Shown here: piece by piece, positions 36,126-44,710 of the stretch | Position numbering within the stretch: position 1 is the stretch's first letter | Layout of the letters: each line of letters starts with the position of its first letter | Source of the DNA: Paucilactobacillus vaccinostercus DSM 20634 | Lineage (GTDB): Bacteria > Bacillota > Bacilli > Lactobacillales > Lactobacillaceae | Direction of reading: 5' to 3' | Length of the DNA stretch: 64,000 nt | Assembly (NCBI RefSeq): GCF_001436295.1 | Contig: NZ_AYYY01000005.1 | Coordinates: 124,001-188,000, forward strand | The notes under the pieces: model-generated | Seen by the model: the letters and a program-made list of their open reading frames with translations, nothing else | Databases searched by the model: none | Told to the model about the DNA's origin: nothing | Program-made: the position numbers and the translations under genes

Positions 36126-36503
36126 TTATTTTAGTTGTTGCTTGATTGACTCAAGTGAATTGGGCATAAACGAAAAAAACATGGTTTGCCCATTCACGGT
36201 CATATGCATTGAATGTTTAGAGAAGCGTAATTGGCGAATTGACTGTCTGGGAATAATCAGGTAATCTTTTTGAAGCACCCGACTGAATACTAGTTTGGTT
36301 GGTGTCACTAAAACAGTTCGACGTGTAATTTGAAAAAAAGCCAAAAGAATGAAGACTACAAAAAAAGCTGCTGTAATCCATTGAAAATGCGTAATTTCAA
36401 GCCACACAATAATTCCAATTAGTAAAATAACAACGGTCCAACACCAATTAATGACTGCAGATACAGGATTTGGTTGATAAAAATATCTTTGTTGTTCTTC
36501 CAT
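36126..36503 (-). CDS. EbsA-like small membrane protein
   Basis: This 125-residue protein has two close transmembrane helices (about 17-37 and 43-60) after a short YFYQPNPVSAVINWCW start, then a cytoplasmic beta-rich domain (RTVLVTPTKLVFSRVLQKDYLIIP). It resembles the EbsA family of lactobacilli and enterococci, which lies near lspA, but I am not certain of the family; a PH-like domain of another small membrane family is the alternative. It is divergent from the RNase H-like gene 45 bases away. Role unknown. Confidence 0.6.
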   Translation of the reverse strand: MEEQQRYFYQPNPVSAVINWCWTVVILLIGIIVWLEITHFQWITAAFFVVFILLAFFQITRRTVLVTPTKLVFSRVLQKDYLIIPRQSIRQLRFSKHSMHMTVNGQTMFFSFMPNSLESIKQQLK

Positions 36504-36548
36504 GGGGTATAAATCTCCTTTAATAACATACTAAGTGAGGGTACATAT

Positions 36549-36941
36549 ATGATTAAACTATATACGGATGCCGCAACTCTTGGCAATCCAGGACCGACTG
36601 GTTTGGGCGCCTTAATTGTTAGTCCAGAAAAAAATTTGCAACTAAAACAAACATTAAACTCTGCTTCAAATCACGAAGGCGAGTTTGCGGCTGCTATTGC
36701 GGGCTTCAAGGCAGTAAAAGAACAATTTACTGCTGACGAAACCATTCTGTTTTATACCGATAGTCGGTTAGTTAGCGATGCCGTTGGCAAAGGATTTGCG
36801 AAACATTATGAAGCGCAACTAGCAGAGTTGTTGGCATTGATTGATATTTTCAATTTTGTAGTAACGAAATGGATTCCTGAAAAACAAAACCAAGGTGCTC
36901 ACAACCTCGCAAATCAAGCGTTACACGCAAACGAATCATAG
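36549..36941 (+). CDS. RNase HI-like protein
   Basis: This 130-residue RNase H-fold protein should cut the RNA strand of RNA-DNA hybrids if active. Three of the acidic residues are in place: Asp in KLYTDAATLGNPG, Glu in NHEGEFAAAIAG and Asp in LFYTDSRLVSDAV. The fourth position, usually Asp in a NxxADxLA motif, is His in NQGAHNLANQAL. This swap is seen in a subgroup and may change metal binding. It is shorter than E. coli RNase HI and lacks the basic handle. A single gene with its own terminator. Confidence 0.82.
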   Translation: MIKLYTDAATLGNPGPTGLGALIVSPEKNLQLKQTLNSASNHEGEFAAAIAGFKAVKEQFTADETILFYTDSRLVSDAVGKGFAKHYEAQLAELLALIDIFNFVVTKWIPEKQNQGAHNLANQALHANES

Positions 36942-37017
36942 TATGTGTCACACACTACCAGTATATCAAAAATTGGCATCCATTGAGGACGAAATCGCTT
37001 AATTTAAACTAAATTTA

Positions 37018-37064
37018 GCAACAAAAAATAGACATTCTCATTTGAGATGTCTATTTTTTGTTGC
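37018..37064. terminator. Bidirectional terminator
   Basis: A long near-perfect stem: AGCAACAAAAAATAGACAT pairs with ATGTCTATTTTTTGTTGCT, with an inner CTCA/TGAG. T-runs lie in both directions. Confidence 0.92.
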
Positions 37065-37100
37065 TACTATGACGAATGAATAACTAGACTAGTTGTAACG

Positions 37101-37703
37101 CTAGTCAAAAGTCTTGAAACGTTGATCATCATCCATATAATCTTTATCGCCAGCTTGTGCTTCAACTGAGCCAAATGGCATTTCTGCTCTAAGACGCCAG
37201 TTAGCTGGTACGTCGAAAGCCTCGCGAATTTGGTCGTCAATAAGTGGGTTATAATGCTGTAAACTAGCGCCTAATTCATTTTCGGCTAAGGCAGTCCAGA
37301 CAGCGAAATTGGCAATTCCCATACCCTGCTCTGACCAATCATAGAAGTTATCAGCATATAGTGGTGCTTGCTTTTTGTAAGCATCGACCACATCAGTGTC
37401 AGTAAAGTACAAAATTGTACCATATCCTGCTTTAAAGCTGTTGATCTTAGCCGTTGTTTTAGCGAACGCATCGTCATCTTTGACTTCTTTTCTCAAACGG
37501 GCTAAAACAATATCCCAAACTTTATCGTGTGATTCACCAAATGTGATGATGGCACGAGTAGTTTGATTGTTAAACGCAGTTGGCAAGTTTTTGATGGTGT
37601 CTTTTACTAATGTACTAATTTCTTCATTGGTGAAAGACACGTTCTTACCTAGAGCATAGATTGAACGGCGTTGTTTAGCTAAGCTAATTAATTCATTTTT
37701 CAT
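37101..37703 (-). CDS. Nitroreductase family FMN oxidoreductase
   Basis: This 200-residue protein has the nitroreductase start LAKQRRSIYALGKNVSFTNEEI, with the FMN-phosphate Arg-Arg-Ser, the helix NLPTAFNNQTTRAIITFGE, and the C-terminal NWRLRAEMPFGSVEAQAGDK. This layout fits the HBN1/Frm2-like branch that acts on quinones or nitro compounds with NAD(P)H. The gene stands alone; its promoter holds a short palindrome suggesting a redox- or quinone-sensing repressor. Confidence 0.9.
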   Translation of the reverse strand: MKNELISLAKQRRSIYALGKNVSFTNEEISTLVKDTIKNLPTAFNNQTTRAIITFGESHDKVWDIVLARLRKEVKDDDAFAKTTAKINSFKAGYGTILYFTDTDVVDAYKKQAPLYADNFYDWSEQGMGIANFAVWTALAENELGASLQHYNPLIDDQIREAFDVPANWRLRAEMPFGSVEAQAGDKDYMDDDQRFKTFD

Positions 37704-37747
37704 ATTTAGGTTCCTCCAATAAAAGCTTTAATTCGTTAACGAGTACC

Positions 37748-37776
37748 AGCATATCATACTTACAAAATGTAAGCAA
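37748..37776 (-). promoter_or_regulatory. Nitroreductase promoter with operator-like palindrome
   Basis: Read leftward, TTGCTT (37776-37771) and TATGCT (37753-37748) are 17 bases apart. The spacer contains the CTTACA-AAA-TGTAAG dyad (37759-37773), so a bound repressor would block the promoter. Confidence 0.6.
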
Positions 37777-37825
37777 AACTTTTTTACGTTTATTGCTTGA
37801 TTAACAAAAAAATAAAGATATTAGA

Positions 37826-38956
37826 CTAATGTTGCTTTTTGCCCCAGAATTGAAACAGATCAGTTCGCAAAGAACCGTTATAGAGCTTACGCTTTTTAGT
37901 TGCTTTTTGCCCGTAAAACTGTTCAAATTCTAAATCACTGGTAAGAATATATTTACTCCATGTTGTCATTGGCCGGTAGACATCACCCATTTGTTGATAG
38001 AGTTTTCGAACGGTGTCTTGGTCTCCAAGTCGTTCACCATATGGTGGATTAGCAACGAGGACGCCGTTGATTTTATCGGTTTGCCAATCTTTCACTGCCA
38101 ATTGTTTAAATGAAATATCCTGTAGTAAACCTGCTTCCTGTGCATTAACTTTCGCGATATCAATCATATTTTGATCAATATCATATCCGGTAATGTCTAA
38201 TTCAGTATCGTAGTCTGCCAGAGAATCAGCCTCGTCACGAATCTGCTGTGATAAATTATCGGGCGTCATTTCCCACTTTTCACAAACAAAATCGCGATTG
38301 AAGCCGGGGGCGATATTACGGCCAATTAAAGCTGCTTCGATTGGGATTGTTCCTGACCCACACACTGGATCGACAAATGGATTGTCCGTGAACCAATGTG
38401 ATAATAAGACTAATGCTGCCGCCATATTTTCCTTGAGTGGGGCCCCACCCTTAGCAGTACGATAGCCCCGCTTGAATAGGCTACTTCCGGTAGAATCCAA
38501 AGTAAGTATAACGTGATCTTTATTAATCATTACTTCTAGTGGATACAGTGCACCAGTCTCTGGCAACCGAGTTCTCCGGTGGTATACGTCACTCATTTTG
38601 GCAACAATAGCTTTTTTTACAATGGCTTGCACATTTGGCACGCTGTGTAACTGAGAATTGTGTGAACGTCCTTCAACAGGAAATTGTGCGTCGATGGGTA
38701 ACAAGTCATCCCAAGCAACAGCTTTTGTTTGTTCAAACAAGCTATCAAAAGTGACCGCATCAAATTCAGCAACAATAATCTTGACGCGATCGGCAGTTCT
38801 TAGCCACAAATTAGTTCGGATAATATCCTTGATATCTCCTTCAAAACGGACACGGCCGTTTTCGACGTTGGTATCATATCCTAAGTCACGTAATTCGCGG
38901 CCGACTAGTGCTTCGATTCCGGCAGCAGCAGTTGCCATTAATTTGTATTGTTTCAT
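37826..38956 (-). CDS. THUMP-domain class I SAM-dependent RNA methyltransferase (YpsC/RlmL-like)
   Basis: This 376-residue protein has an N-terminal ferredoxin-like/THUMP region (TAAAGIEALVGRELRDLGYDT), then a Rossmann methyltransferase with PFVDPVCGSGTIPIEAALIG (SAM loop) and the catalytic VANPPYGERLGD (NPPY) of N2-guanine or N6-adenine methyltransferases. It corresponds to B. subtilis YpsC, also encoded next to rnpB and gpsB. The expected substrate is 23S rRNA; the exact base is not deducible. It has no terminator of its own that I can point to. Confidence 0.92.
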   Translation of the reverse strand: MKQYKLMATAAAGIEALVGRELRDLGYDTNVENGRVRFEGDIKDIIRTNLWLRTADRVKIIVAEFDAVTFDSLFEQTKAVAWDDLLPIDAQFPVEGRSHNSQLHSVPNVQAIVKKAIVAKMSDVYHRRTRLPETGALYPLEVMINKDHVILTLDSTGSSLFKRGYRTAKGGAPLKENMAAALVLLSHWFTDNPFVDPVCGSGTIPIEAALIGRNIAPGFNRDFVCEKWEMTPDNLSQQIRDEADSLADYDTELDITGYDIDQNMIDIAKVNAQEAGLLQDISFKQLAVKDWQTDKINGVLVANPPYGERLGDQDTVRKLYQQMGDVYRPMTTWSKYILTSDLEFEQFYGQKATKKRKLYNGSLRTDLFQFWGKKQH

Positions 38957-39029
38957 CCTTTACCTCTTCATAAAATTCATTTACAAGTCTAATTATAGCA
39001 AATCTCCTGTTTAATAAGTGCAGAAACAA

Positions 39030-39061
39030 AAAAACTTCACCGTATGAAGTGAAGTTTTTTG
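39030..39061 (-). terminator. Rho-independent terminator of the second epimerase-like gene
   Basis: AAAAAACTTCAC pairs with GTGAAGTTTTTT around an 8-base loop; T-run in both directions, in the gap after the leftward gene. Confidence 0.85.
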
Positions 39062-39079
39062 AATTACGATAATAAATTA

Positions 39080-39961
39080 TTAGTTTAATGTCATTTCGTA
39101 GCTGTAGCTTGCTTGCTTACCAGCATCGAGTGTAACATTCGCTTCTTTTTCGAGTAGTTCACTTTCTTGCCCAGAAATGTCAGGCAGTCCTTGGAATGGT
39201 TCAATGCAAAGAAATGGCGCATTCGCACCTTCCTTGGTCCATAGACAAACATAGCGAAAATCGTTGAGGCTTAATTCAATGCTATGATCTGATTTTTGCG
39301 AGCTAAGCTTAACTGAATTGATACCATCATTCTCAATGATAACTAACCCGGCCTCAAACATGTCATGGTTGAGTTGAATTGTACTTTTATCAGCAGCTGT
39401 AAGTGGAATGATCTTACCATCACGGTATGGTGCCGGCGTTTTAATGATTTCAAACTGTTTTAAATCTAAGTTCTTAGGTTGAAATTCAAGTTGGTAGTCA
39501 TCGAATGTGGCATCACCGTCAATCGGCACATTAAATGCGGGATGCGAGCCAATGGAGAAGGCTAAAGTCTGATCATCAAGATTATTAACATCAAAGTTTA
39601 ATTTGATACCAGTTTCCGTAACCGTGAAGGTAACATCTAAGCGAAACTTAAATGGAAACAGTTTTTTTGTTGCCGTATTGTCTGTTAATGAAAGTGTCAG
39701 AGATTGACCACTGTTTGCAGTAACATCAAAGAGTTGGTCACCGGCAAAACCGTGTTGTGGCATTTGGTATTCCTGACCATTGAGTAAGTATGAGTCTTTT
39801 TCAGATCGCCCGATGGCAGGGAAAAGTACTGGTGCATGTTTTGGCCATAAATCATTATTCCAAATATAGTCAAAATTTCCGGCCTTATTAATCAGATGAG
39901 TTAATTCAGCTCCCTTTTCGTTAATTTCGGCCCTGAACTGTGTATTTTCAATAACTTGCAT
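39080..39961 (-). CDS. Aldose 1-epimerase family protein (second copy)
   Basis: This 293-residue protein belongs to the same LacX/YihR branch as 239-1111: EINEKGAELTHLINKAGNFDYIW, PVLFPAIGRSEKDSYLL, PQHGFAGDQLF, FSIGSHPAFNVP with the conserved His, and FLCIEPFQGLPD near the end with the Glu. I chose the ATG at 39961 because AAGGAG lies ten bases upstream. The two copies differ widely in the middle, so they are old paralogues rather than a recent duplication. The gene has its own terminator; the substrate is unknown. Confidence 0.87.
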   Translation of the reverse strand: MQVIENTQFRAEINEKGAELTHLINKAGNFDYIWNNDLWPKHAPVLFPAIGRSEKDSYLLNGQEYQMPQHGFAGDQLFDVTANSGQSLTLSLTDNTATKKLFPFKFRLDVTFTVTETGIKLNFDVNNLDDQTLAFSIGSHPAFNVPIDGDATFDDYQLEFQPKNLDLKQFEIIKTPAPYRDGKIIPLTAADKSTIQLNHDMFEAGLVIIENDGINSVKLSSQKSDHSIELSLNDFRYVCLWTKEGANAPFLCIEPFQGLPDISGQESELLEKEANVTLDAGKQASYSYEMTLN

Positions 39962-40141
39962 TGTTAGCACTCCTTTTAACCTATTATCGATAGTGTTTAA
40001 AACTGCTATATCAGTATCATGAATCCGTTTACATTATAACCTTATTAACTATTTTGTCAATTGAACTGAGGGTGATATCTCTTCCTCAGTAGTTCTTTCT
40101 AAGGAACTAGTATGCTAGTTTTATTTTTAAGTAAAATAAAA

Positions 40142-40164
40142 AGTCCAGATAAAAATATCTGGAC
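40142..40164 (-). terminator. Terminator of rnpB
   Basis: GTCCAGAT / ATCTGGAC hairpin followed, read leftward, by TTTTTATTTTA. Confidence 0.85.
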
Positions 40165-40171
40165 TCGCCTG

Positions 40172-40560
40172 TTTGTAAATTTCTGTAAGCCATGTTTTGT
40201 CGAAGCACAATCTTCAGGCTCAATTGTGCAGTGGCAATCATCTATCTCGAGACATAAAGTCTCCCCCCACAATCAGTTCAATTACCTATGTGAAGCTCCC
40301 CTACCATAAGTTTGGGTTTCCCGCTCGAGGGGTTTACCGCGTTCCATCAATGCTGTTTCCAACATTGCTTCGTCACTGTGGCACTTTTCAGGAATACTCG
40401 AGCATAGCCGAAGCCTTAGCCGTTTTTCCCGCCGTAACCATTACTGGTCCCCCGGCTTATTTTTTCACCGAGCACGAACACTACAGACATCGCAGTCTGT
40501 GCGAGCATGGACTTTCCTCAGCTGATACAAACCAGCCGCAATCACCCAAAATTTACAAAT
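40172..40560 (-). ncRNA. rnpB: RNase P RNA, type B
   Basis: This is the catalytic RNA of RNase P, which matures tRNA 5' ends. Read leftward, it shows the universal GAGGAAAGTCCATGCTCGCA near the 5' end, GAAAGTGCCACAGTGACGAA, GGAACGCGGTAAACCCCTCG, AGATAGATGATTGCC and the 3' ACAAAACATGGCTTACAG. The ends pair as helix P1 (ATTTGTAAATTT with AAATTTACAAA). These match the B-type RNA of Bacillus and lactobacilli. Ends are placed at P1 and may be off by a few bases. It follows gpsB and precedes a terminator. Open frames on the opposite strand here are not genes. Confidence 0.96.
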
Positions 40561-40571
40561 TTATTATTTAA

Positions 40572-40931
40572 TTAAAGCAAGTGTGAATCAGACTGATCGT
40601 TACCAAGTTGTGATCCGAAAACGCGACGTTCCAAGTTAGAAAGACGTTTTAGAATATCCATATTGGTTGCACTCGAAACTGGTTGTTCACTAGTAGAACG
40701 TGTTCCAATAGAAGCACCGACTTCAACTTGACGACTTAGCTCATCATTTTTAGCCTTAAGTCGTTCATTTTCACCTTGAAGCCGTGTAATCTCCTTGTTA
40801 AATGCGTCGTAATCCTTAATGACATCATCTAAGAAACTATCAACGTCTGTTGGATCATAAGCTGATCCCATCCGTTTTTCTTTAAATTCTTTTTGGAGAA
40901 TATCTTTTGGAGTAAAGTTAATGTTATCCAA
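40572..40931 (-). CDS. gpsB: Cell division regulator GpsB
   Basis: GpsB is a small DivIVA-like adaptor that links penicillin-binding proteins to the division site. The 119-residue protein has the N-terminal membrane/PBP-binding motif [32 protein letters not shown], a coiled coil (about 40-70), a variable linker and a C-terminal [13 protein letters not shown] trimerisation helix. I chose the TTG at 40931, six bases after GAGGTG; a GTG three codons earlier is part of that ribosome site. The order ypsA-gpsB-rnpB is as in B. subtilis. A class A PBP is encoded 1.4 kb away. Confidence 0.95.
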   Translation of the reverse strand: MDNINFTPKDILQKEFKEKRMGSAYDPTDVDSFLDDVIKDYDAFNKEITRLQGENERLKAKNDELSRQVEVGASIGTRSTSEQPVSSATNMDILKRLSNLERRVFGSQLGNDQSDSHLL

Positions 40932-41004
40932 TTTCAGCACCTCAGTCGTGATTTCTTAACTACCTAATTTAGTTTACCAAAAAAATGAATAAATGCAAAT
41001 AAAA

Positions 41005-41589
41005 TTATGAATCTTCATGATTTCTTTGCATTTTTATCTCTTCTTGTTCCTCTTCATATTCGTTTGCCGCTTCCTGTAGTTGATCAAAATCAATGATGTT
41101 AACAGGATATGGATGTGTCTCAGCAAATTGCTGGGCTGCTTTTAATTCGAATTCCGATTTACCGGGATACTCAGAATCATATACAAATAATGCCGCATCA
41201 GTATGCATTAACATGAACTCTTGATAATTTCGAAGTTGAGCTGGTGATCGGTATTTTGTATCACTAACCTGATCGGCAAAATCCGCATCAGTTTGTAACT
41301 GAGATAATTTGGCCTTGTTATCATCATTCCATTGACTACCGAATTCAGCAAATGGCGCCATAATGGCGACTTTAATTTCCGGGTAGTCGCTTTTTAAATC
41401 GATTCCCCAGCGTGCTGACCATTGCTCAATTCCCAGTTGTGGCCCCGTGATAAGCCAATCAACACCCTGTTCAATTTGATTACGTAATGCTTGTTTAACT
41501 GCTCGTTTAATGACTTCAACTTTAGGATCTTTTTCTTGAAATACATTTAACTCATAGCTTCGATAGCCTGTAATCCATAGTCGACTCAT
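41005..41589 (-). CDS. ypsA: SLOG-family protein YpsA (DUF1273)
   Basis: This 194-residue protein of the YpsA/DUF1273 branch of the SLOG superfamily starts RLWITGYRSYELNVFQEKDP and has the nucleotide-binding WLITGPQLGIEQWSARWG. Members are proposed to bind nucleotide derivatives; B. subtilis YpsA affects cell division. The C-terminal tail (EYEEEQEEIKMQR) is acidic. It is divergent from recU, as in B. subtilis, with an extended -10 promoter for recU in the gap. Confidence 0.93.
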   Translation of the reverse strand: MSRLWITGYRSYELNVFQEKDPKVEVIKRAVKQALRNQIEQGVDWLITGPQLGIEQWSARWGIDLKSDYPEIKVAIMAPFAEFGSQWNDDNKAKLSQLQTDADFADQVSDTKYRSPAQLRNYQEFMLMHTDAALFVYDSEYPGKSEFELKAAQQFAETHPYPVNIIDFDQLQEAANEYEEEQEEIKMQRNHEDS

Positions 41590-41637
41590 TTATTAACCTT
41601 CCCTACAAAAAATTTAAACTTTATTTACCTGTATGTT

Positions 41638-41646
41638 TGGTATAAT
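41638..41646 (+). promoter_or_regulatory. Extended -10 promoter of recU
   Basis: TG-G-TATAAT, a perfect extended -10 element, 27 bases before the recU start codon. Confidence 0.6.
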
Positions 41647-41672
41647 ACTGTATAGCTGGGAGGATTGCAAAA

Positions 41673-42296
41673 ATGACAATTCATTATCCAAATGGACAAC
41701 AATATACTAGGCCCAATCAGCAGGGTTCGTCAAAGCAAACTTCAAATGTAACACGGTCGGTTTATGGCAAACGAGGGATGTCGCTGGAACAAGAGATAAA
41801 CGAAAGCAACGCCTACTATCTTGCTCATAACATTGCAGTGATCCATAAAAAACCTACACCTGTACAATTAGTTAAGGTTGATTATCCAAAACGGAGTGCT
41901 GCTGTAATTAAGGAAGCCTATTTTAGACGACCTTCAACGACGGACTACAATGGTGTTTACCGTGGTTATTATCTGGATTTTGACGCAAAAGAGACAAACA
42001 ATAAGGTTTCTTTCCCGTTAAAAAACTTTCATGAACATCAGATTGAGCATCTACGAGCATGTGTTCAACAGGGTGGTGTCTGTTTTGCATTTCTCAAGTT
42101 TTCTCATACAAATCAGCTTTTCTTACTTCCCGCCTCCAAATTATTTGCTTATTGGGATGAGCAAGATAGTGGCGGTCGTAAGTCAATTCCACTCAAAAAT
42201 ATCGAACAAGACGGATATCAAATTACCTATCAATTTAATCCACTGATTCCATATATAGATGCGGTTGATCGATTGATTGAAGATCTTGGAGTATAA
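41673..42296 (+). CDS. recU: Holliday junction resolvase RecU
   Basis: RecU cuts Holliday junctions during recombination repair and chromosome segregation. The 207-residue protein has GKRGMSLEQEINESNAYYL, VIHKKPTPVQLVKVDYPKR, the catalytic PSTTDYNGVYRGYYLDFDAKET with the Asp and Glu-x-Lys ligands, and the stalk helix region. The length is normal for the family. GGGAGG lies 13 bases before the ATG. The PBP gene follows after 11 bases, the standard recU-ponA operon of Firmicutes. Confidence 0.95.
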   Translation: MTIHYPNGQQYTRPNQQGSSKQTSNVTRSVYGKRGMSLEQEINESNAYYLAHNIAVIHKKPTPVQLVKVDYPKRSAAVIKEAYFRRPSTTDYNGVYRGYYLDFDAKETNNKVSFPLKNFHEHQIEHLRACVQQGGVCFAFLKFSHTNQLFLLPASKLFAYWDEQDSGGRKSIPLKNIEQDGYQITYQFNPLIPYIDAVDRLIEDLGV

Positions 42297-42307
42297 AGGA
42301 GTACGAT

Positions 42308-44650
42308 ATGTCAGATAACAAACGTCCATCACGACAGACTCGCATGCAGTCTGAAAAGAATGGCAAGTCAGGTTCTCATAGTACCGGAAGTATTATTAAA
42401 AGAATCATACTATGGGGACTTAGTTTAATTGGTATTTTAGTTCTAATGGGAGCGGTACTCTTCTTCTACTATGCTTCCACAGCACCTAAAATTTCTGAAA
42501 GTGAGCTATCCAGTCAAGTTGCAACTAGAATCTATGATTCTGATAATAATGTTGTTTCTGAATTGGGGGCTCAAAAGCGTGAGTATGTTAAATCAGCATC
42601 GATTCCGAAAGAATTAAAAAATGCGGTTGTTTCAATTGAAGACCGTCGTTTTTATAAGCATCATGGTGTCGATCCTGTTCGGATTGTGGGCGCTGCTTTT
42701 TCAGATCTCACCCACTCATCTAGTGGTCTTCAAGGTGGAAGTACCTTAACACAACAGTTGGTCAAACTATCAGTTTTCTCAACTGCCGCATCGGATCAGA
42801 CAATCAAACGTAAAGCGCAAGAAGCATGGCTCGCGATTAACGTAGAACGCCACTACTCCAAGGCCAAAATTTTGGAATTTTACATTAACAAGGTTTATAT
42901 GGGGAATGGCGTATACGGCATGCAGACAGCCGCACAGTACTACTATGGTAAAAACTTGAGTCAGTTATCACTTTCTCAATATGCAACGTTGGCCGGCGTG
43001 CCTCAGTCACCAACCTACTATAATCCAATTAGCAACGCGACGGCCGCTACGCAGCGTCGGAATGAAGTTCTAGATGCAATGGTCCGAAGCAAATATATTT
43101 CTCAATCACAGGCTACGGCAGCCAAAAAAGTTAACGTTCAGACCGGATTAGATTCATCACACGGAAATACTTCAAGTGCGTCATCAGCGGATGATAGTAA
43201 TAACAAAGTCATTGATTCTTATTTGAAACAGGTTGTTTCGCAATTGAAGAAAAAAGGCTACAATCCTTATACTGATGGATTGGAAGTCCATACTAACTTG
43301 AATATGGACGCACAACAGCATCTCTATGACACGGCCAATGATGGAACGGTTGCTTTCCAGAGTAAAGACATGCAAATTGGTGCCGCAATTACTAATCCAA
43401 GCAACGGTAAAATCATTGCAATGCTTGGTGGCCGTAAGACAGGCAATGTAACGTTTGGTCTTAATCGGGCTGTCCAAACGGATCGAAGTGCCGGTTCAAC
43501 ATCTAAACCATTGATGGATTACGGCCCGGCAATTGAATATCTAAACTACCCCACTTTCAGGCCGGTAAAAGATATTTCATTTACTTATCCAGGAACTTCT
43601 AAGAAGCTGTACGATTTTGACCGTCAATTTAAAGGAACAATGACAATGCGTCAGGCATTGGTACAGTCACGAAACATTCCAGCCATTAGAACACTACAAG
43701 ATGTTGGTATGAGCAAAGCAACCAAATTCTTGGCTAAACTCGGCATTAAGCCAACTTCGAGTTCTGGATTTGAACTGCAAAATGGGATTGGGTTATATAT
43801 TTCACCACTGCAAGAAGCCGCAGCATATGCGACATTTGCGAATGGCGGAACGTACTATAAGCCCTACTACATTAGCTCTATTACGACTAAGAGCGGCGAT
43901 TCTTACAAGTACAGTTCTACCGGGAAACGGGTTATGAAGAGTTCCACCGCCTATATGATTACTGACATGCTTAAAGGTGTTATTAACAGTTCTAGCGGAA
44001 CTGGAACGGCTGCTAAGATCTCTGGGGTTCATCAAGCTGGTAAGACTGGGACGACACAGTACCCAAGTGGCAGCGGCGTCTCATCCGGTGTGATGGATTC
44101 TTGGTTTGCTGGGTATACGAAACATTATTCGATCTCCATTTGGACCGGTTATGATAAGGCTTTGGTCGCTGGACACGCAGTTACAAGTACCTATGAGAAG
44201 ACGGCTCAGAAAGTTTACCGAAGTGAAATGAGCTATCTTGAAAACCAAAATCCTAGTTCTGACTGGTCTGTTCCAGATACTGTTTCAGTTGTTTCTAGAA
44301 ATGGTCAGCGTGAGTTAGAGGTTAAGGGTGCTTCGTGGAGTGACACAGGGACCAGTGATAAGTATGCTGAGAACAATAATGGCTCTTCAGACGCAGATAG
44401 TAGCAGTGAAGTTATTGTTTCATCATCCTCATCAATGAGCGAATCTAAACAAGATTCTGAAAATTCAAGTAGTAGTTCTAATAATTCGTCATCCGTTGAA
44501 CAACAGCCAAATGGCGACGGAGATGATGGCAATACGGATGCCACTCAGAGTACGGATGCAACAACTACTGATACAACATCATCAGCCACGACATCTACAC
44601 CAACGTCAACTCAACCAGATAGCAGTGCAGCTGCAACACCTGGACAATAA
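42308..44650 (+). CDS. ponA: Class A penicillin-binding protein 1A
   Basis: This bifunctional enzyme polymerises and cross-links peptidoglycan. The 780-residue protein has a short basic cytoplasmic start, one transmembrane anchor (about 30-55), and a GT51 domain with VVSIEDRRFYKHHGVD (catalytic Glu about 110) and GGSTLTQQLVK. The transpeptidase domain has STSK (about 395-398), QSRN and KTGTT (about 577). The tail after residue 690 is a Ser/Thr/Asp-rich low-complexity stretch, as in many lactobacillar PBPs. Cotranscribed with recU; partner of GpsB encoded nearby. Confidence 0.96.
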   Translation: MSDNKRPSRQTRMQSEKNGKSGSHSTGSIIKRIILWGLSLIGILVLMGAVLFFYYASTAPKISESELSSQVATRIYDSDNNVVSELGAQKREYVKSASIPKELKNAVVSIEDRRFYKHHGVDPVRIVGAAFSDLTHSSSGLQGGSTLTQQLVKLSVFSTAASDQTIKRKAQEAWLAINVERHYSKAKILEFYINKVYMGNGVYGMQTAAQYYYGKNLSQLSLSQYATLAGVPQSPTYYNPISNATAATQRRNEVLDAMVRSKYISQSQATAAKKVNVQTGLDSSHGNTSSASSADDSNNKVIDSYLKQVVSQLKKKGYNPYTDGLEVHTNLNMDAQQHLYDTANDGTVAFQSKDMQIGAAITNPSNGKIIAMLGGRKTGNVTFGLNRAVQTDRSAGSTSKPLMDYGPAIEYLNYPTFRPVKDISFTYPGTSKKLYDFDRQFKGTMTMRQALVQSRNIPAIRTLQDVGMSKATKFLAKLGIKPTSSSGFELQNGIGLYISPLQEAAAYATFANGGTYYKPYYISSITTKSGDSYKYSSTGKRVMKSSTAYMITDMLKGVINSSSGTGTAAKISGVHQAGKTGTTQYPSGSGVSSGVMDSWFAGYTKHYSISIWTGYDKALVAGHAVTSTYEKTAQKVYRSEMSYLENQNPSSDWSVPDTVSVVSRNGQRELEVKGASWSDTGTSDKYAENNNGSSDADSSSEVIVSSSSSMSESKQDSENSSSSSNNSSSVEQQPNGDGDDGNTDATQSTDATTTDTTSSATTSTPTSTQPDSSAAATPGQ

Positions 44651-44659
44651 TGTGACGTA

Positions 44660-44701
44660 AAAAAGCTCAAATTTCACTTAAAAATGAAATTTGAGCTTTT
44701 T
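44660..44701. terminator. Bidirectional terminator between ponA and the flavin oxidoreductase gene
   Basis: A 17-bp stem from AAAAAGCTC to GAGCTTTTT around a 7-base loop; T-runs in both directions. Confidence 0.93.
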
Positions 44702-44710
44702 AATTTTATT

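Noticed and set aside
40112-40571. Two overlapping open frames of 65 and 124 codons on the plus strand
   Set aside because: They lie across the RNase P RNA and its terminator on the opposite strand; there is no ribosome site and the sequence is explained by rnpB.
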